DNA of 16,556 bases from Acidobacteriota bacterium (GCA_021804195.1 JAJZKJ010000007.1:1-16556), one strand, 5' to 3'; counted from the stretch's first letter, positions 7,927 to 15,075 are shown. Numbers and translations are program-made. The notes: a model not told the origin generated them from the sequence alone.

Positions 7927-8886
7927 CTACCACCAGCGCGCCACCTGATCTTCCGGTTCCCAGGTCAGGTTGCGCACCGGATCCACGATGGCGTCTATTT
8001 CCGCCCGGATTTCAGGTGGGATCGTCATGCCCGCCGCGGCCACATTGGCGGCCACCTGCTCCGGCCGGGTCATGCCCACCAGCGTGCTGGCGATGCCTTC
8101 GTGATCCAGGCAATGCCGCAGCGCCAGCATGGGCAGATCAAAGCCCCGCGACTCCGCCAGTTCGAGCAGCCGTTGCCCGGCCGCCAGCACCGCCGGAGGC
8201 GCCGGATGCCAGGCGGGAGGTCCCAGCCGGGTCAGCACCCCCATGTGCAGCGGCGAGGCATTCAATAGCCCCACCTGTCGCTCTCGCGCCAGCGGCAATA
8301 GTTGGGCGTCAAGCTGGGAAATCATTAAATTGAAATGGCAGTACGACAGCACCACATCAATTTCGGCAGATTCGATCACTTCGGAAAGGACTTCCAGCGG
8401 GTAGCCGGAGACTCCGATCGCCCGCGCTTTGCCTTCCTCCCGCAGCCGGATCAGCGCCGGCAGGGTTTCCTCCAGAATCTGTTCCCGCCGGCCGAACTCA
8501 ATATCATGCGCCAGCAGAACATCCACATAGTCGGTGCGTAGCCGGCGCAGCGAGAGCTCGCAACTGGCGCGCAGGCGGGCCGCGGAAAAATCAAATTCAT
8601 CGCGGCCATAGCGGCCGCATTTGGTCTGCAGCACCACTTGGGACCGGCGGCCGGCCAGCAGCTCGCCCATCCGCATTTCCGAAAGCCCATCGCCGTAGTA
8701 GGGCGAAGTGTCGAAAAAGTGGATGCCTAACTCCAGCGCCAGCGCCACCGCCCGCCCGGCCGCATCCATTTCCAGCGGCTCATAGAGCCCGCCCAGGGGC
8801 GCGCCGCCAAAACCCAGCGCCGACACCCGCACTTCCGTGCGGCCCAACCGGCGCGGCGGCTGCAAGAGTGGGGTGGAGGGGCTCAT
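7927..8886 (-). CDS. Aldo/keto reductase of the aldose 1-dehydrogenase (L-fucose/L-galactose dehydrogenase-like) group
   Basis: A 319-residue cytoplasmic TIM-barrel oxidoreductase. The aldo/keto reductase tetrad is visible: D59 and Y64 in FFDTSPYYG, K89 in TKCGR, and H127 in LLAHDIEFG. The spacing and the FDTSPYYGDGLSE form resemble bacterial D-threo-aldose/L-fucose 1-dehydrogenases and plant L-galactose dehydrogenase, which oxidise the anomeric carbon of a sugar with NAD(P). The ATG at 8886 gives a standard family length. It is transcribed away from lacI, with the shared intergenic region carrying a LacI-type site, so it is probably part of the same regulon. The gene ends 86 bases before the receptor's -35 box. 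Substrate is inferred from family resemblance only; a reductive role on a keto-sugar is equally possible. Confidence 0.9.
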   Translation of the reverse strand: MSPSTPLLQPPRRLGRTEVRVSALGFGGAPLGGLYEPLEMDAAGRAVALALELGIHFFDTSPYYGDGLSEMRMGELLAGRRSQVVLQTKCGRYGRDEFDFSAARLRASCELSLRRLRTDYVDVLLAHDIEFGRREQILEETLPALIRLREEGKARAIGVSGYPLEVLSEVIESAEIDVVLSYCHFNLMISQLDAQLLPLARERQVGLLNASPLHMGVLTRLGPPAWHPAPPAVLAAGQRLLELAESRGFDLPMLALRHCLDHEGIASTLVGMTRPEQVAANVAAAGMTIPPEIRAEIDAIVDPVRNLTWEPEDQVARWW

Positions 8887-8896
8887 TTTCAGATTT

Positions 8897-8908
8897 GATT
8901 ACGTTAAC
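8897..8908. promoter_or_regulatory. Degenerate LacI-type operator in the aldo/keto reductase-lacI divergent region
   Basis: GATTACGTTAAC keeps the full right half CGTTAAC of the 7802 and 11684 sites, but the left arm is degenerate. It lies 11 to 22 bases upstream of the reductase start. On the minus strand TATGTG (8913-8908) is a possible -10 whose last G is the first base of the operator, exactly as at the TonB promoter, although TATGTG is itself a weak match. The site could serve the reductase, lacI autoregulation, or both. Confidence 0.5.
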
Positions 8909-9008
8909 ACATACGAAATTCGAAGCAAGAAAAATTTCCACCGGCGTTCGCTTCGCGCTCGCCGCGAGGGAATATCCCGCATCGCTGGCCGCGGGTAAAC
9001 CCCTGCCG

Positions 9009-9014
9009 TACAAT
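9009..9014 (+). promoter_or_regulatory. Possible -10 element for lacI
   Basis: TACAAT matches five of six bases of the -10 consensus and lies ten bases before the lacI ATG at 9025. No good -35 hexamer is seen 16 to 18 bases upstream. If it is used, the lacI transcript would start about four bases before the ATG and be nearly leaderless, which fits the absence of a Shine-Dalgarno sequence. Confidence 0.4.
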
Positions 9015-9024
9015 AAGGCTTGCC

Positions 9025-10050
9025 ATGGCGCGCCGCCCTTCCGTCCCTTCTGTCACCATTCTCGACATTGCCCGCGAACTGGGCGTTTCAGCCATGACCG
9101 TTTCGCGCGCCTTGCGCGGCCGCCCGGAAGTGCAGCCCCGCACCCGGGAGCGTGTGAATCAGGTTGCCCAGCGCTTGGGCTATCGTCCGCATCGCTGGGC
9201 CCGCAGCTTGGTCAGCCGCCGCTCCTGGATCATCGGGATTGTCATTCCCGATATCAGCCATGGTTACTTCGCCGAAATCACCGGCGGCGTCGAGCCCGTC
9301 ATCGAAGCCGCCGGCTATGACTTGCTGCTCTGCCATTCCCGCCGGGATCCCGAACGCGAACGCCAGGAAGTCAACATGCTGCTGGAAAGCCGCGTGGATG
9401 GCCTGATCGTGGCATCCGAACAGCCCGGCCCGGAATTTTTCCGCGCCCTGCTCGCCCGCCGCACCCCGCTGGTGCTGGTGGATCGTTACTTTCCCGCCTT
9501 GCGCCTGCCCTCGGTGCGGGTGGATGACGTGGCGGTCGGCCGCCTTGCCACCCAGCATCTGCTGCGGCTGGGCCATCGCCGCATCGCCCACCTGCATGGC
9601 CCCGCGCTCAGCCCCGCCGAATTGCGCCTGCGCGGCTATCGCCAGGCCATGCGCCAGCGCCGCATTGCCATCCCCTCCGCCTGGGTCGTCGGCGGAGCTT
9701 TTGATATCGCCAGTGGCGTCCAGGCCATGAAGCAATTATTGCGCCTGCGTCCGCGGCCCACCGCCGTCTTTGCCGCCAACGACCCCATGGCATTTGGCGC
9801 GATCCTGGCCTGCCGCGAAGCCGGCATCGCCGTGCCGCGGGAAATCTCGATCATAGGCGCCGGCAATATCGAGGGGGATAACCACCCCAACCCTTTTCTG
9901 ACCACCATGAACTGGCCGCGCAGGGAACTGGGGCAGCAGGCGGGGCAACTGCTGCTCAAGCTCGTCGCCCAGCCCGAACGCGCCCCGGCCGACATTATCT
10001 ATCGCCCCGCGCTGCTCGAGCGCCAATCCACCGCCCCGCCGCCAGCGTAA
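9025..10050 (+). CDS. LacI/GalR-family transcriptional regulator
   Basis: A 341-residue DNA-binding regulator. The N-terminal helix-turn-helix (about residues 11-35) reads VTILDIARELGVSAMTVSRALRG in two pieces: VTILDIARELGV, then SAMTVSRAL as recognition helix. RWARSLVSRRS (about 57-67) is the hinge helix that inserts into the central CG step of LacI operators. A periplasmic-binding-protein-like effector domain follows, from WIIGIVIPDISHGYF to the C-terminus, with the family's FAANDPMAFGAI motif. The M-T-V-S-R recognition helix is of the kind in the gluconate repressor GntR, which to my recollection binds TGTTA/TAACA-type palindromes like those found here. The gene lies five bases before kduI and so likely leads a lacI-kduI-kduD operon. 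The effector is probably a uronate-derived metabolite, by inference. Confidence 0.95.
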   Translation: MARRPSVPSVTILDIARELGVSAMTVSRALRGRPEVQPRTRERVNQVAQRLGYRPHRWARSLVSRRSWIIGIVIPDISHGYFAEITGGVEPVIEAAGYDLLLCHSRRDPERERQEVNMLLESRVDGLIVASEQPGPEFFRALLARRTPLVLVDRYFPALRLPSVRVDDVAVGRLATQHLLRLGHRRIAHLHGPALSPAELRLRGYRQAMRQRRIAIPSAWVVGGAFDIASGVQAMKQLLRLRPRPTAVFAANDPMAFGAILACREAGIAVPREISIIGAGNIEGDNHPNPFLTTMNWPRRELGQQAGQLLLKLVAQPERAPADIIYRPALLERQSTAPPPA

Positions 10051-10055
10051 TTTTT

Positions 10056-10889
10056 ATGCCATCCCAACCTGACGCCCTGATCTTCCGCCGCACGCAGGCC
10101 CATGCCGGCCGCCACATCTCGATTTCGCCCGCCAACAGCGCCACCCGCCATCTTAGCTACGGCCGCATTCGCCTCGGGCCGTCGCGGCCCTCCATCGAGT
10201 TCGGCAATCAGAATGAGGAAACCGGCTTCATCGTCGTTTCCGGCGAGGTTACGATCACCACCTGCGGCCGTCAATTCTCGCTGGGGCGTTTCGATGCGCT
10301 CTACGTTCCACGCGGCTCGCACATTCAAATGACGGCTTCCAGCCCGGCCGCCGATGTGGCCGAGTTTTCCGCCCCGGTGGCCGCCGCGTACCCCTTGCAG
10401 GTGGTGCGCTATGCGGAAATTCTGCGCGACCCCGGTTTGCACTTCACCGCCGGCGGACCCGCCTGTTCGCGCGAGTTGCACATGCTGCTGGGCAAAAATA
10501 TTCAGGCCGGCCGCCTGGTCGCCGGCTTTACTTTTTCCGAACCTGGAAACTGGACCAGTTGGCCGCCACACGAGCATGCCGGCCTGCTGGAGGAAATCTA
10601 CGTCTATTTCGATATGCCGCCGCCGGCTTTCGCGGTGCAGATGGTCTATACCGATCCCGAAACGCCGCTCGCGGCAGCCATCGTCCGCGACGGCGACGCG
10701 GTGGTCATGCCCTCGGGATATCATCCCAATGTCGCCTGCCCCGGACATCGGGTGGGTTTTATCTGGGCCATGGCGGCGCATGAAGAGTTAATCGGCCGGC
10801 AATTCGGAGTTGTCAACATCCAGTCCGGGTTTGAGACCGGAGGCTCGGGCCTCGAAAGCGGCCGCAACCCGGCGCCTTCCGTTCGCTAA
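10056..10889 (+). CDS. kduI: KduI/IolB-family isomerase (probable 5-keto-4-deoxyuronate isomerase)
   Basis: A 277-residue bicupin of the KduI/IolB family; E. coli KduI is of nearly the same length. KduI converts 4-deoxy-L-threo-5-hexosulose uronate, made from unsaturated uronates, to 3-deoxy-D-glycero-2,5-hexodiulosonate in the cytoplasm. The metal site is visible: H172 and H174 in PPHEHAGLLEE, E179, and H223 in GYHPN. Features are mixed. RFDALYVPRGS (78-88) and VGFIWAMAAHEE (233-244) resemble KduI, while SWPPHEHAGLLEEIYVYF and GDAVVMPSGYHP resemble IolB, 5-deoxyglucuronate isomerase of inositol breakdown. The next gene is a clear kduD and no other iol gene is seen, so KduI activity is favoured. 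The gene starts five bases after the lacI stop, suggesting translational coupling. Confidence 0.85.
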   Translation: MPSQPDALIFRRTQAHAGRHISISPANSATRHLSYGRIRLGPSRPSIEFGNQNEETGFIVVSGEVTITTCGRQFSLGRFDALYVPRGSHIQMTASSPAADVAEFSAPVAAAYPLQVVRYAEILRDPGLHFTAGGPACSRELHMLLGKNIQAGRLVAGFTFSEPGNWTSWPPHEHAGLLEEIYVYFDMPPPAFAVQMVYTDPETPLAAAIVRDGDAVVMPSGYHPNVACPGHRVGFIWAMAAHEELIGRQFGVVNIQSGFETGGSGLESGRNPAPSVR

Positions 10890-10915
10890 GCCCGGCGGGT
10901 TGAGTGGATTTTTTT

Positions 10916-11677
10916 ATGGAAAACTCCCCCTTCTCCCTGGCCGGCAAAGTTGCTCTGGTCACCGGATCGCGCCAGGGACTGGGCGCGGCGATGGCGGTCG
11001 CGCTGGCTCGGGCCGGAGCCGATGTGGCCTGTCACGGCTTGCACGCCGATTCCGGCGAAACCTGTGACCGCATCCGCCAGCTCGGCCGGCGCACGCTCTA
11101 TCTCGCCGGCGATGTTTCGGATGAGGCATTTTGTCCGGACTTGATCTTACGGACGATTGCTCATTGCGGCCGGCTCGACATTCTCATCAACAACGCCGGC
11201 ACGATTCGCCGCTCGCCCGCCGCGGATTACTCCCTGGCGGATTGGGACGCGGTCCTGTCCACCAACCTGCGCTCCCTCTTTCAGCTGTCGCAGTTGGCGG
11301 CCCGGCACATGCTCGAACGCGGCAGCGGAAAAATCATCAACATCGCCTCGTTGCTCTCGTTTCAGGGCGGCATCCTGGTGCCCGCCTATGCCGCCGCCAA
11401 AGGCGGCGTGGCCCAGCTCACCAAGGCCCTGGCCAATGAATGGGCCGCGCGCGGCATCAACGTCAATGCCCTCGCCCCCGGGTACATGGAAACCGCCAAC
11501 ACCGCCCCTTTGCGCGCCGATCCCGTCCGCAATCGCCAGATTCTCGAGCGGATTCCCGCCGGCCGCTGGGGCCGGCCCGAAGAGGTTGCGGGCGCCGCCG
11601 TCTTTCTCAGCTCCGCCGCCGCCGATTACATCCATGGCCAGGTGCTGGCCGTGGACGGGGGCTGGCTGGCCCGTTAA
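10916..11677 (+). CDS. kduD: 2-dehydro-3-deoxy-D-gluconate 5-dehydrogenase (KduD)
   Basis: A 253-residue short-chain dehydrogenase, the same length as E. coli KduD. It interconverts 2,5-diketo-3-deoxygluconate and 2-keto-3-deoxygluconate with NAD(H), the step after KduI. The nucleotide loop TGSRQGLG is at 16-23, NNAG at 92-95, the catalytic Ser near 145 (INIAS), and YAAAK at 158-162 carries the catalytic Tyr and Lys. KduD-specific blocks are clear: IASLLSFQGGILVPAY, APGYMETANTAPLRAD, RIPAGRWG and AVDGGWLAR. The ATG at 10916 is chosen over an upstream GTG at 10904 because it gives the usual N-terminus (FSLAGKVALVTG) and has GAGTGG upstream, separated by seven T. It follows kduI by 26 bases. 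Confidence 0.93.
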   Translation: MENSPFSLAGKVALVTGSRQGLGAAMAVALARAGADVACHGLHADSGETCDRIRQLGRRTLYLAGDVSDEAFCPDLILRTIAHCGRLDILINNAGTIRRSPAADYSLADWDAVLSTNLRSLFQLSQLAARHMLERGSGKIINIASLLSFQGGILVPAYAAAKGGVAQLTKALANEWAARGINVNALAPGYMETANTAPLRADPVRNRQILERIPAGRWGRPEEVAGAAVFLSSAAADYIHGQVLAVDGGWLAR

Positions 11678-11683
11678 AGTTCC

Positions 11684-11695
11684 CTTATCGTTAAC
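11684..11695. promoter_or_regulatory. LacI-type operator before the zinc dehydrogenase gene
   Basis: CTTATCGTTAAC differs from the operator at the TonB promoter by one base, the first. It sits where the -35 element of the downstream promoter would be (TATAAT at 11711-11716), so binding could block RNA polymerase, or activate if a weak -35 needs help. It begins seven bases after the kduD stop, so it may separate an upstream lacI-kduI-kduD unit from a downstream dehydrogenase-glycosidase-transporter unit. Confidence 0.7.
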
Positions 11696-11710
11696 GAAAA
11701 CATTTGGGCC

Positions 11711-11716
11711 TATAAT
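11711..11716 (+). promoter_or_regulatory. -10 element for the zinc dehydrogenase gene
   Basis: TATAAT is a perfect -10 hexamer, 19 bases before the ATG at 11736, giving a leader of only about 12 bases. No Shine-Dalgarno sequence is seen there. The -35 region (about 11688-11693, TCGTTA) is a poor match and falls inside the LacI-type operator. Confidence 0.65.
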
Positions 11717-11735
11717 CAATCTTGCTTTTACCGCC

Positions 11736-12764
11736 ATGGCTTCCCGCATGACCACCGCCGACCTGCGCCTGGTGCCCGCCGGACATCCCCGCGCGCAACG
11801 GGTCGCGGTGCTCGAAGCCCCGCGCCGGCTGATTCTGGCCCACGCCGAAATCCCCGAACCCGGCCCCGGCGAGGTGCGGATCAAGGTGCATTGGGTCGGA
11901 GTCTGCGGCTCCGACATCGAGGCTTTTCGCGGCACCCGTCAGCCGGAATTTCTTACCACCCCAGCCCGGCTCGGCCACGAAGTCGCCGGCACCGTTGACT
12001 CGGTGGGCGCCGCGGTCGAGGGTCTTCAGCCCGGCGACCGTGTCGTCTGCCGCTACGTCTGGGGCGCCTTTGCCGAGTTCATCGTCTGCCGCCCCTTTAA
12101 TCTGCTGCGGCTGCCCGATGCCATGCCGCTGCGCGATGCCAGTCTGATTGAAGTGCTGCCCGGCATTCTGCATGCCGCCGAGTTGGGCGCCATTGACCAG
12201 AACAAACGCGTGCTGATCATGGGTCAGGGCGTCAGCGGACTCATCATGACCCAGGTGGCGCGCCTGTTCAGCCCCAGGGCCCTGGCCGTCACCGATCTCA
12301 AACCGCGCAATCTCGCATTAGCCCGCCGCTATGGCGCCACGCATGCCTATCAATTGCCCGGCGCCGATACTCCCACCATGACCGCCGCCGGCGGCGATTT
12401 TCCCGATGGCTTTGAAGTCGTGATTCCCTGTCTGCTCGAAGGCGATGGCATGGCCGACGCCCTTCATTGCGCCGCCTTTGGCGGCCGCATCGTGCTGTAC
12501 GGCTGCATCGGAATGTGCCGCAAACCGCTCGATTTCTTCAAGGTCCATCGCCAGCGCCTCGACATTTTTTCCACCGAGCCCAAGCGCGATATTGACATGC
12601 GCCGCTGGTTTGACGAAGGCCTGCGGCTGGTGGCGCAGGGACTGGTGAACACCGGCGGGATTGTGACGCATGAAGTGCCGCTGAGCGGAATTCAAAAAGC
12701 ATTTGAGCTGCGCGACGACGCCGTCGGCGATGCTATACACGTATTGGTCAATTGTCAGGCCTGA
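11736..12764 (+). CDS. Zinc-dependent medium-chain alcohol/polyol dehydrogenase
   Basis: A 342-residue cytoplasmic oxidoreductase. The catalytic zinc ligands are C57 (GVCGSD), H81 and E82 (GHEVAG), with E139 (LIEVLPG) as a likely fourth. The four-cysteine structural-zinc lobe of many alcohol dehydrogenases is absent. GQGVSG (163-168) is the Rossmann loop, and D187 (AVTDLK) suggests NAD rather than NADP. Family members oxidise secondary alcohols of sugar acids or polyols, such as L-idonate or sorbitol, but the substrate is not evident. The reading frame is open far upstream within kduD; the ATG at 11736 is chosen because a promoter lies just before it and the protein begins at the normal place. 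A second ATG at 11748 is possible. The stop overlaps the ribosome site of the next gene. Confidence 0.9.
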   Translation: MASRMTTADLRLVPAGHPRAQRVAVLEAPRRLILAHAEIPEPGPGEVRIKVHWVGVCGSDIEAFRGTRQPEFLTTPARLGHEVAGTVDSVGAAVEGLQPGDRVVCRYVWGAFAEFIVCRPFNLLRLPDAMPLRDASLIEVLPGILHAAELGAIDQNKRVLIMGQGVSGLIMTQVARLFSPRALAVTDLKPRNLALARRYGATHAYQLPGADTPTMTAAGGDFPDGFEVVIPCLLEGDGMADALHCAAFGGRIVLYGCIGMCRKPLDFFKVHRQRLDIFSTEPKRDIDMRRWFDEGLRLVAQGLVNTGGIVTHEVPLSGIQKAFELRDDAVGDAIHVLVNCQA

Positions 12765-12769
12765 AGGAG
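12764..12769 (+). promoter_or_regulatory. Shine-Dalgarno site fixing the start of the propeller glycosidase gene
   Basis: AAGGAG lies eight bases before the ATG at 12778 and begins on the last base of the dehydrogenase stop codon. This and the signal peptide right after that ATG decide against the in-frame ATG at 12703, which lies inside the dehydrogenase gene. It is the best ribosome site in the plus-strand cluster and implies coupling to the upstream gene. Confidence 0.8.
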
Positions 12770-12777
12770 TGTGCCGC

Positions 12778-13755
12778 ATGAAAATTCTCGTCCTTTTGCT
12801 GGGGCTGCTCTCGCCGGCGCTTCCCGTCCGGCCTCATTTTTTACCCTGGAACAAGCTCCGCAACCCGGTGCTTTCCTATCCGCATTGGTCCATTAAGGAC
12901 TCCGCCATGGCCTGGCATCGGGGCCGTTTTTATCTCTTTTTTTCCGCTTTCTACCGGGATCGCGGCCAGGTCCGCAGCCACGTGGTCGAGGTCTCGACCC
13001 GTGATTTTTTGCACTTTTCCCGGCCTTTGCTCGATATTTCCGGCCGCCGCCAGGGCTTTGACGGCATGTGCTCGCCCGATGTGCGCCACGCCCGGGGAGG
13101 CCGTTACGAGCTTTCGTTTAATTCCTGGGGCGATGCGCGGCACCATCCCAATCAACTTTTCTATATGACTTCGCGCGATCTCGTGCACTGGTCGCCGCGC
13201 CATCCGCTTGCCCCCCAGCTCACTCGCGGCCGCCGCGCCATTGATTCCGCCCTGGCATTTACCGGGCATCATTATTATTTGATCTGGAAGCAAAGCTGGC
13301 ATCACATGCGGCCGCGTCTGGCCAGCGCGCGCCACCTGCGCGGACCCTGGCGCTGGGTGGGCAACGGCCTGCCCCGGCTGACCATGGCCAATGGCCGCAG
13401 TGACGGCTTAACCCACGAAAATTTCACCTTTTCGCGCATCGGCGGCCGCTGGCGCCTTTTGGCAAGCGACTATGGCCATGGCGTGCGTCATCAGGTGCTC
13501 TATACCCAGTCCCATCCCGGCAACTGGCTCGCCTGGGGCGCGGGATATGACCTCAAACTCGCCCGCCAAGGCTTTAACCATCGCGCCAACGATGCTGGCG
13601 CCATCTATAACTGGCGCCGGCATGACGGCTACATTTACGTGATTTACGCTGGCCGCAATGATATCCGTTCCTTCCGCCATCGCGGCTGGAACCGGCTGGC
13701 GTTGTCGCGTTCGCGCGATCTCCATACCTGGTATCCTGCCGGCGCCATGAAATAA
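12778..13755 (+). CDS. Secreted five-bladed beta-propeller glycosidase, GH43-like
   Basis: A 325-residue protein with a short signal peptide (MKILVLLLGLLSPALP). The rest shows the repeated pattern of a five-bladed propeller: WSIKDSAMAWHRGRFYLFFS, FDGMCSPDVRHARGGRYELS, IDSALAFTGHHYYLIW, THENFTFSRIGGRWRLLAS, and a last blade ending SRDLHTWYP. The repeated S-R-D-L/F-x-H/T-W units (74-80, 132-138, 312-318) are typical of GH43/GH32 propellers. Candidate catalytic residues are D41 as base, D156 as pKa modulator and E214 as acid. GH43 enzymes remove arabinose, xylose or galactose side chains from plant polysaccharides. The protein is unusually rich in Arg and His. It lies 13 bases after the dehydrogenase and 24 before a transporter. 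Fold confidence is good; exact family and substrate are open. Confidence 0.8.
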   Translation: MKILVLLLGLLSPALPVRPHFLPWNKLRNPVLSYPHWSIKDSAMAWHRGRFYLFFSAFYRDRGQVRSHVVEVSTRDFLHFSRPLLDISGRRQGFDGMCSPDVRHARGGRYELSFNSWGDARHHPNQLFYMTSRDLVHWSPRHPLAPQLTRGRRAIDSALAFTGHHYYLIWKQSWHHMRPRLASARHLRGPWRWVGNGLPRLTMANGRSDGLTHENFTFSRIGGRWRLLASDYGHGVRHQVLYTQSHPGNWLAWGAGYDLKLARQGFNHRANDAGAIYNWRRHDGYIYVIYAGRNDIRSFRHRGWNRLALSRSRDLHTWYPAGAMK

Positions 13756-13759
13756 ATCG

Positions 13760-13771
13760 GTCAACGTAAAT
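13760..13771. promoter_or_regulatory. Weak LacI-type half-site before the MFS gene
   Basis: On the minus strand this reads ATTTACGTTGAC, nine of twelve identical to the degenerate site at 8897-8908. The palindrome is poor, and no promoter is seen next to it. Chance similarity is quite possible. Confidence 0.2.
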
Positions 13772-13779
13772 CCCCCCCC

Positions 13780-15075
13780 ATGCAGGCCGCTGAAAATCCG
13801 GTTGCCGCCTCCGGCTTTCATATCGCCGGCCTGCGCTGGTGGATCGTGGGATTCATCTTTCTTGCCACGGTCATCAGCTATCTCGATCGTCTGACCGTGG
13901 CCGTGCTGGCGCCTTTGATTGTCTCTGACCTGCGTCTCAGCAATCTCGCTTACGCCGGCATCAACACCTGGTTTCTTTTGACGTATTCCCTGGGCCAGAG
14001 TTTTTTCGGCAAGCTGCACGACCGCATCGGCACGCGCCGCGGCTTTGCCTTCGCCATGACGCTTTGGTCGCTGGCTGAAACCGCGCAGGCCTGGGCGCGC
14101 AGCCTGTTCAGCCTGAGCCTGTTCCGCTTTTTTCTTGGCCTGGGCGAGGCCGGCCACTGGCCGGCGGCCACCAAAAGCGTGGCCGAGTGGTTCCCCGCCC
14201 GGCAGCGGGCGCTGGGCATGGGAATTGTGAACTCGGGAGCCGCGCTCGGCTCGGCGCTTTCAGCGCCGTTGATCATCTGGCTGGAGCTGCATTTCGGCTG
14301 GCGCAGCGCCTTTGCCATCACCGGCGGTCTGGGCTTTGTCTGGGTTCTGCTCTGGCTGCTGTTCTATCGCCTGCCCGAACATCATCGCCTCCTCCAGCCG
14401 CGGGAACGCGCCTTCATCCTGGAAGGTCAAGCGGAGAGCGCGCGCACGGCGCCGCCCTCCTGGCGCCAGCTTCTGACCCATGCCGATATCTGGGGCATCG
14501 TACTGGCCCGCTTTTTCGGCGACCCGGTGTGGTTTCTCTATCTGTTCTGGCTGCCGCTCTATTTACATGCCACGCGCGGTTTCTCGCTCGTGCAGATTGG
14601 CCTGACGGTCTGGATTCCCTATCTGGCCGCCGATCTCGGGGGTTTGCTCGGAGGCTGGAGCTCGGGCTGGCTGCTCAGCCGCGGCTGGCCCGTATATCGC
14701 GCCCGCGGCGCCGCCATCCTGTTTGCCACCGCGCTGGCCGGTTCTGGATTTTTCATCGCCCGCGCCGGCTCGCCCGCCGCCGCGCTGGCGCTGATCAGCC
14801 TGCTCTTATTCAGCTTTCAATTCTGGGTCAATAACGTCCAGACCCTGCCCAGCGATCTCTACCCGACGAGTTATGTCGGCTCCATCGCCGGGCTGGCCGG
14901 CGCGGCCGGGGCCTGCGGCGCCGGCATCCTCACGCTATCCACCGGCTGGGTGGTGGATCATTTTTCGTATCGCCCCATGCTGCTGGCCACCAGCCTGTTC
15001 CTGCCTTTGGGCACACTGCTCTTGTGCCTGCTGGTCCGCCCCAACCGATTTCAGGCCCGGAATGAAAATCCCTGA
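13780..15075 (+). CDS. MFS transporter, anion:cation symporter family, hexuronate-transporter (ExuT)-like
   Basis: A 431-residue inner-membrane protein with about 12 hydrophobic segments, the usual MFS size. SYLDRLTVAVLAP (33-45) with R37 matches the hallmark of the anion:cation symporter group. GKLHDRIGTRRG (77-88) is the loop 2-3 signature, and GLGEAGHWPAATKSVAEWF (120-138) is the motif shared by hexuronate and galactarate/glucarate transporters. It probably imports a uronic acid or a short uronate-containing oligosaccharide by proton symport, supplying KduI and KduD. The ATG is preceded by eight C and no Shine-Dalgarno sequence; it lies 24 bases after the glycosidase stop, so reinitiation is plausible. 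The exact ligand is inference. Confidence 0.92.
   Translation: MQAAENPVAASGFHIAGLRWWIVGFIFLATVISYLDRLTVAVLAPLIVSDLRLSNLAYAGINTWFLLTYSLGQSFFGKLHDRIGTRRGFAFAMTLWSLAETAQAWARSLFSLSLFRFFLGLGEAGHWPAATKSVAEWFPARQRALGMGIVNSGAALGSALSAPLIIWLELHFGWRSAFAITGGLGFVWVLLWLLFYRLPEHHRLLQPRERAFILEGQAESARTAPPSWRQLLTHADIWGIVLARFFGDPVWFLYLFWLPLYLHATRGFSLVQIGLTVWIPYLAADLGGLLGGWSSGWLLSRGWPVYRARGAAILFATALAGSGFFIARAGSPAAALALISLLLFSFQFWVNNVQTLPSDLYPTSYVGSIAGLAGAAGACGAGILTLSTGWVVDHFSYRPMLLATSLFLPLGTLLLCLLVRPNRFQARNENP

Noticed and set aside
12703..12777. Longer N-terminus for the propeller glycosidase from the ATG at 12703
   Set aside because: It overlaps the end of the dehydrogenase and would bury the signal peptide. 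The ATG at 12778 has AAGGAG at good spacing.
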